DNA from: Planctomycetaceae bacterium
Lineage (GTDB): Bacteria; Planctomycetota; Planctomycetia; Planctomycetales; Planctomycetaceae
Length of the DNA: 10,925 bases
Assembly: GCA_027000105.1 (NCBI GenBank)
Contig: JALTOP010000358.1
Coordinates: 1-10,925 of the forward strand
Reading direction: 5' to 3'
Positions 6,581-10,925 of this stretch are shown piece by piece. A program made the position numbers and the translations under genes. A model generated the notes under the pieces. The model worked only from the letters and a program-made list of their open reading frames with translations. It was not told the DNA's origin and did not search any database. Position 1 is the first letter of the stretch. Every line of letters starts with the position of its first letter.

Positions 6581-8959
6581 TTAACCTTTCGCCTCCAGAG
6601 TTTTGTCTGTACTGACCGGGTCGACCTCCCGGCAGGCTTTGGTGATTGTATCGGACCAGAACATGAGGCGAGTTTGCCATTCTTCTTCAGCAATGCCCTC
6701 TGGGACTATCGGCAGAAATTCCTGCAAAAGTAGCACGAATCGCAACAGGTGGCGAAAAATAATGCCCTCCTGCTTAATCAAGTCTCTCCCCGAAACATAC
6801 TTGTTGAAATTGCCGTTGAATTTCAACAGATCACCGACGATCCAGACCGGGGCGATGCGCAAACCATGAACGCCAGGAAAATCTGATTGAAACAGCAGTC
6901 TCATTTTATCAGCCACCGTGGGAGGGTATTCATCATAACGAAGTTCGTGAGGATCTTCCGGCATTTCACCAGAAAGGAGATGAGCCGGGACGAGACCACG
7001 TTCGATCAGTTCCACATCCAGAAATGCGCGGGCCAATTCTCCCGATTTCATCAACTCATAGGGAACCCGGACATCCCGCACGACCGAACCGGGAACTTCG
7101 AGAACGGATTCGATCAGTTGAATCTGCTCGAATTCATCGGCTTTACCCAAATATTTCAGAAGGAAACAGGCATAAAGTGGATTGATACTGCGGAACTGCA
7201 ACAGTTGATCCAGTTTTTCGGTCGGTTCAGCAAACGTCGGTTTGTAATATTCGGCTTTCGTTTGGGCTGTTTCTCGTGCTGTTTTCTCCTGCCCATTGGA
7301 CTTCTTTTCTGCGTCGTTTTCCTTTTTCTCCCCAAGTGCTTCCTGCAGAATACTTCCGAATGTTCCTGTTACTTCAGACTGTTTTGCATGAACATTCTCC
7401 TTGACGATGACTGATTCTTTCTCGATTTTCTTTTCCACTGGTGGCGGCGGGGTCAGTGTGACAAAGCCTCCCGCCCATAACGTCCGTAGCATGTGATAAA
7501 GCTGCTTTTCCGCATTTTCCTTCAGCTTACCGGCAAGCATTCTCCGGGCGATAAATTTTCGCAGTTGCATCACATCGGACGAACTTTTGAGTAACCATGC
7601 CAATATCCGCCACGGGAGATGCCCTCTGCTCGAGAGATTGGCCGAGGGAGCATTGCGAAGTTTTTCAAATTGATCTTCGTTCCAGTACTGCTTTTTACTG
7701 TTGCGAGTCGGCATTTTTTTCTTCATCCGTTTTTTGGCCTGTCGCAGCATCGGGTCTTTGGTGTCTTCGGGAATTTGATCATATTTCTCTTTCCAACGGA
7801 GAATTTTCACGTCATCTTCATCCGGAATCGCAAAGACATATCCTTCCGTATCGAATTGTGGGCGCCCTGCCCTGCCGAACATTTGATGGGCAGAACTGGC
7901 ATCAATCAGTTTCTTTTTTCCGGGCGGGCCTTTGATAAGGGATGTCAGCAGGACAGAACGGGCCGGCAGGTTGATCCCGGCAGCCAATGTTTCAGTACAC
8001 AGGCAGACTGAAAGAAGCTTTTCCTGAAACAGTTCTTCGACAATTCTCCGGAATTTCGGGAGGATGCCCGCATGATGCACGCCAACACCCCGCATGAGAA
8101 TCTGTTTAAGTTTGGTGCCTGCGCCATGGGAAAAATCGTATTGATCAAGACGGGCAACCAATTCTTTCTGACGCTCTTTGGTGACCAGGCTCTTCCCCTT
8201 GAGTTGCTCGGCAATCGTCCAGCAATCGGATCGGTTGAAACAGAAAACAAGTGCTGGCACGAGATTCGTTTCTTCATCTCCCTCGCACATAATCGCGAGC
8301 TGTTCATCGAGAAGCTGATCGGGAATCCAGCGAAACGTGAGCGGGATCTTACGTTCTTCCCCCTGCACAAGCCGCAGTTTTCTGCCGTGCATATTCCGGA
8401 GCCAACCGAGAAATTCAACTGCGTTCCCGACGGTCGCAGAAAGCAAGAGCAGGCGGATGTGGTCGGGAAGCAATCCCAATGTCAACTCCCAAACCGCGCC
8501 ACGTTCCGGATCGTTGAAGCTGTGAAACTCATCCATCACAACCGCAAACGTCTCATCAAATTGGGAGCGATTTTCATCGAGCAATCGATTCAGAAGAATC
8601 TCGGCGACCACCACCAGAATTTTGGCATCAGGATTGACCCGCCTGTTCCCGGTAACCAACCCGACATCATCTGAGGAAAATCCCCAACGCACAACTGCTT
8701 CCTGCAATTCCGTAAATTTCTGTTCCGTCAATGCGATCAGCGGTGTTGTGTAATAGGCTCTTTTACCGGTATGTAATGCCTCGAACAAAGCTGCTTCTGC
8801 AATCAATGTTTTCCCGGTTCCTGTCGGGGCACAGACCAGAACTCCTTCTTCATCCGTGAACCAGGTTAAAAGGGCTTCTTCCTGAACCGGATAGGGCTCA
8901 AACGGTAACTGCTCCAGATAAAGCGTTGCAAGATCATCACGCGTAAGAGAACCGCCCAT
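6581..8959 (-). CDS. Ski2-like DEAD/DEAH-box helicase
   Basis: From the ATG at 8957-8959 this is a 792-residue superfamily 2 helicase. A Q-motif-like PYPVQEEAL is at 23-30, Walker A APTGTGKT at 44-51, motif Ia TTPLIALTEQK at 71-81, and the Walker B DEFH at 143-146 in place of DEAD/DEVH. Motif III SAT is at 174-176, motif V TETLAAGINLPA at 322-333, and motif VI HQMFGRAGRPQFD at 358-370. The motif V and VI wording is that of the Ski2/Mtr4/Hel308 group, which unwinds RNA or DNA using ATP. Residues 508-575 form a charged Lys/Glu-rich linker before a C-terminal domain of about 215 residues with no domain I recognise. The frame is open to a TTG at 9065-9067 (36 more residues). The ATG is preferred because the added residues look unstructured and GGAAGG (8970-8975) lies upstream. 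pyrG lies immediately upstream, and the two are probably co-transcribed. Substrate and role are unknown. Confidence 0.93.
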   Translation of the reverse strand: MGGSLTRDDLATLYLEQLPFEPYPVQEEALLTWFTDEEGVLVCAPTGTGKTLIAEAALFEALHTGKRAYYTTPLIALTEQKFTELQEAVVRWGFSSDDVGLVTGNRRVNPDAKILVVVAEILLNRLLDENRSQFDETFAVVMDEFHSFNDPERGAVWELTLGLLPDHIRLLLLSATVGNAVEFLGWLRNMHGRKLRLVQGEERKIPLTFRWIPDQLLDEQLAIMCEGDEETNLVPALVFCFNRSDCWTIAEQLKGKSLVTKERQKELVARLDQYDFSHGAGTKLKQILMRGVGVHHAGILPKFRRIVEELFQEKLLSVCLCTETLAAGINLPARSVLLTSLIKGPPGKKKLIDASSAHQMFGRAGRPQFDTEGYVFAIPDEDDVKILRWKEKYDQIPEDTKDPMLRQAKKRMKKKMPTRNSKKQYWNEDQFEKLRNAPSANLSSRGHLPWRILAWLLKSSSDVMQLRKFIARRMLAGKLKENAEKQLYHMLRTLWAGGFVTLTPPPPVEKKIEKESVIVKENVHAKQSEVTGTFGSILQEALGEKKENDAEKKSNGQEKTARETAQTKAEYYKPTFAEPTEKLDQLLQFRSINPLYACFLLKYLGKADEFEQIQLIESVLEVPGSVVRDVRVPYELMKSGELARAFLDVELIERGLVPAHLLSGEMPEDPHELRYDEYPPTVADKMRLLFQSDFPGVHGLRIAPVWIVGDLLKFNGNFNKYVSGRDLIKQEGIIFRHLLRFVLLLQEFLPIVPEGIAEEEWQTRLMFWSDTITKACREVDPVSTDKTLEAKG

Positions 8960-8969
8960 GAAAGAGTTG

Positions 8970-8975
8970 CCTTCC
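8970..8975 (-). promoter_or_regulatory. Possible ribosome binding site for the helicase ATG start
   Basis: On the minus strand GGAAGG lies ten bases before the ATG at 8959, slightly farther than ideal. It favours this start over the upstream TTG at 9067, which has no comparable purine-rich site. Confidence 0.35.
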
Positions 8976-9094
8976 AGGAGTTGAACGTGGTTGTTGGATA
9001 ACTTCTCCGGCGTGTCTGGTTTTGCCACGCCCAATGAGAGTGATGGATATTCGCAAATCGCGGGCAAACAGCACGCATGGCCTGTCGAAAAAGC

Positions 9095-10717
9095 CTAAAC
9101 CGGGGCGGAGATTCTTTCCTGATGTCTTGTTAGTGCAGCGGCAACAAACCCCTTGAACAGTGGATGCGGGGCAAGAGGCTTTGATTTGAATTCCGGGTGA
9201 AACTGAACAGCCACAAACCAGGGATGTTCCCGGATTTCGACGATTTCGACAAGCACGCCATCCGGACTCGTTCCGGCGATTTGCATTCCCGCCTGTTCAA
9301 ATTGCTCGCGGTAATCGGGGTTGAATTCGTAACGATGTCGGTGCCGTTCTGAAATGATTTCCTTTCCGTACAGTTCCAGAGAGCGGGAACCGGGAGCCAG
9401 TTTGCAGTCCTGAGCCCCAAGCCGCATTGTTCCGCCTTTGTAGGTGATCTTCTTCTGTTCTTCGAGTAGACAGATAACCGGGTTATCCGTTGTATCTTCG
9501 AACTCGGTACTGTTTGCGTCAGAATACCCCAGTACATTTCTGGCAAACTCGGCCACCGCGCTCTGCATACCGAGGCAGATCCCGAAGTAAGGAACCTGGT
9601 TCTCTCTGGCGTACTGAACCGCCTTTATTTTCCCCTCAAACCCCCTGCTTCCAAAGCCACCGGGAACGAGAATGCCATCGACACCACGCAGGAACAGTTC
9701 GGCTTCCTCAGATTCCAGATCGTCAGCAGAAACCCGCTTGATGATGATACGGGCCTGCGAAGCGAACCCCGCATGATCGAGTGATTCGTAAATCGATTTG
9801 TACGCATCACGATGTTCGATATATTTCCCGACCACCGCGATCGTTACTTCATGCTCCGGATTCCTGATGTTGTGGATCAACTCTTTCCAGTCTTCCATTT
9901 CGAGAGAACCGGTGTGCAAATTCAACTTTTTGATAATGAGCTGATCGATTTTATTTTCCGCCAGACCGAGGGGAACTTCGTAAATCGTCAGCGTTTTGTC
10001 CACTTCCTCGATAACGGCTTCTTTTTCAACATTGCAAAACAGGGCAATCTTCTCGGCGTTGTCCCGTCCCAAGGCCCGTTCGGTACGAATCACAAGAATG
10101 TCCGGTTGAATCCCGATGGCACGCAACTGCCCGACGCTGTGCTGAGTCGGTTTTGTTTTCAATTCTCTGGCTGCCCGCAGATACGGAACGAGCGTCAAAT
10201 GAATAAACAGACAATTCTCCCGGCCAATATCCAGCGGAATCTGCCGAAATGCTTCGAGAAATGGCAACCCCTCGATATCGCCAACCGTGCCCCCCAACTC
10301 CGTGATGACAACATCGACATCCGGCCCATCTTGCGAGCAGATCGCTTCCTTCAACTCGTCGGTAATATGAGGGATAACCTGCACGGTTGCGCCAAGATAA
10401 TCTCCCATCCGTTCTTTTCTGATAACCGACTGATATATCTGACCAGTTGTGAAATTTGAATTTCTATCGAGCGGACTGTTCGTAAACCGTTCGTAATGTC
10501 CCAGATCGAGATCCGTTTCGGAACCGTCGTCCAAAACATAAACTTCGCCGTGCTGGAAGGGAGACATCGTACCAGGATCGACATTGAGATACGGATCAAG
10601 TTTCTGCATCCGCACATTCAAGCCACGCCGTTCGAGAAGTAAACCGATTGAAGCTGACGTCAATCCCTTGCCAAGCGAACTGACAACACCCCCGGTCACA
10701 AAAATATGTTTAGTCAT
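9095..10717 (-). CDS. pyrG: CTP synthase (glutamine-hydrolysing)
   Basis: This 540-residue protein has the family's usual length and both domains intact. The N-terminal synthase domain begins with FVTGGVVSSLGKGLTSASIG (6-25), which contains the P-loop-like ATP site. It continues with MQKLDPYLNVDPGTMSP (37-53) and ITELGGTVGDIEG (138-150), which bind UTP and Mg-ATP. The class I glutamine amidotransferase domain has the oxyanion GGFGSRG (353-359), nucleophile Cys381 in FGICLGMQ, and His507 and Glu509 in FHPEF. The enzyme converts UTP, ATP and glutamine to CTP, the last step of pyrimidine nucleotide synthesis, in the cytoplasm. The ATG at 10715-10717 begins the conserved MTKHIFVTGG; its Shine-Dalgarno sequence is weak. 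It appears to be first in a minus-strand run with the helicase next. No clear promoter was found in the 208 bases upstream, though a dyad and a tandem repeat lie there. Confidence 0.98.
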   Translation of the reverse strand: MTKHIFVTGGVVSSLGKGLTSASIGLLLERRGLNVRMQKLDPYLNVDPGTMSPFQHGEVYVLDDGSETDLDLGHYERFTNSPLDRNSNFTTGQIYQSVIRKERMGDYLGATVQVIPHITDELKEAICSQDGPDVDVVITELGGTVGDIEGLPFLEAFRQIPLDIGRENCLFIHLTLVPYLRAARELKTKPTQHSVGQLRAIGIQPDILVIRTERALGRDNAEKIALFCNVEKEAVIEEVDKTLTIYEVPLGLAENKIDQLIIKKLNLHTGSLEMEDWKELIHNIRNPEHEVTIAVVGKYIEHRDAYKSIYESLDHAGFASQARIIIKRVSADDLESEEAELFLRGVDGILVPGGFGSRGFEGKIKAVQYARENQVPYFGICLGMQSAVAEFARNVLGYSDANSTEFEDTTDNPVICLLEEQKKITYKGGTMRLGAQDCKLAPGSRSLELYGKEIISERHRHRYEFNPDYREQFEQAGMQIAGTSPDGVLVEIVEIREHPWFVAVQFHPEFKSKPLAPHPLFKGFVAAALTRHQERISAPV

Positions 10718-10841
10718 TATCCGATCTTTTCATCCTTGACGATGATGTTCAAATCAACCTGCGTTATTTCAATCTGTATTATTCAAACAAACCTGCCCGC
10801 CATTCAGCCGCCCTGACACCGCTGGCTCACCTTGGTAATCG

Positions 10842-10863
10842 TAACAAAAATCATTCTTTGTTA
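10842..10863. promoter_or_regulatory. Perfect dyad upstream of pyrG, possible operator
   Basis: TAACAAA (10842-10848) and TTTGTTA (10857-10863) form a perfect 7-bp inverted repeat around an 8-base AATCATTC spacer. It lies about 125-146 bases upstream of the pyrG start. The 22-base layout suits a dimeric DNA-binding protein better than an RNA hairpin, because the arms are AT-rich. No regulator is identified. Confidence 0.3.
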
Positions 10864-10903
10864 AATGGCTGCCAAACACGAAAGGCATTCAATTATCAAC
10901 AAA

Positions 10904-10925
10904 GCCGAAACATTGCTGAAACATT
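10904..10925. repeat. Two tandem 11-base repeats at the right edge
   Basis: GCCGAAACATT (10904-10914) is followed directly by GCTGAAACATT (10915-10925), which differs at one base. The array reaches the window end and may continue. The 11-base period is close to one DNA helical turn. Confidence 0.45.

Noticed and set aside
8072..8674. Plus-strand open frame of 200 codons across the helicase gene
   Set aside because: It lies opposite conserved helicase motifs, so the minus-strand frame explains the sequence; no domain seen in the plus frame.
9812..10459. Plus-strand open frame of 215 codons across pyrG
   Set aside because: It is antisense to the highly conserved CTP synthase and shows no protein family signature.
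3504..10717. Reading pyrG, helicase, oxidoreductase and HD gene as one new functional system
   Set aside because: The oxidoreductase is Tat-exported and has its own promoter, while the others are cytoplasmic; shared strand alone is not evidence of a joint system.
10718..10925. Search for a sigma70 promoter upstream of pyrG
   Set aside because: TTGGCA-, TTGATT- and TTGTTT-like -35 boxes occur on the minus strand, but none has a credible -10 box at 16-18 bases.

Overview
The window looks like an ordinary chromosomal housekeeping stretch from a planctomycete (phylum Planctomycetota, moderate GC). That assignment is an inference. It rests on a Tat-exported Gfo/Idh/MocA oxidoreductase of the type these bacteria carry in many copies, on a C-terminal domain at the left edge that resembles a common planctomycete secreted-protein module, on a bacterial Ski2-like helicase, and on weak Shine-Dalgarno sequences. 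I see no insertion sequence, phage gene, CRISPR array, tRNA or rRNA.

Left part, plus strand. The 3' end of a gene that starts outside the window (1-324) is followed by a membrane-anchored or exported alpha/beta-hydrolase of the BD-FAE/acetyl-esterase type (399-1415). A 246-base gap follows. It holds a hairpin just after the hydrolase, a weak promoter candidate, and a nested inverted-repeat structure (about 1510-1603). Next comes an ABC1/UbiB/AarF atypical-kinase gene (1662-3341) with its full motif set and two C-terminal membrane helices.

Right part, minus strand, transcribed right to left: pyrG (CTP synthase, 10717-9095), a Ski2-like DEAD/DEAH helicase (8959-6581), a Tat-signal Gfo/Idh/MocA oxidoreductase (6340-4901), and an HD-domain phosphohydrolase related to SAMHD1/dNTPases (4826-3504). 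The UbiB and HD genes converge on a 162-base gap with a good hairpin that may terminate both. The oxidoreductase has its own near-consensus sigma70-type promoter (6394-6422), with a compound hairpin directly upstream that may end the helicase transcript.

The genes do not form one obvious pathway. CTP synthase and the HD phosphohydrolase both belong to nucleotide metabolism, but an unrelated oxidoreductase with its own promoter lies between the helicase and the HD gene. No gap exceeds about 250 bases, so no long gene-free region exists. I found no convincing new multi-gene system. The items most worth checking are the structured leader before the UbiB gene, the glycine in that protein's A-rich loop, the hairpin-promoter arrangement before the oxidoreductase, and the dyad and tandem repeat upstream of pyrG.
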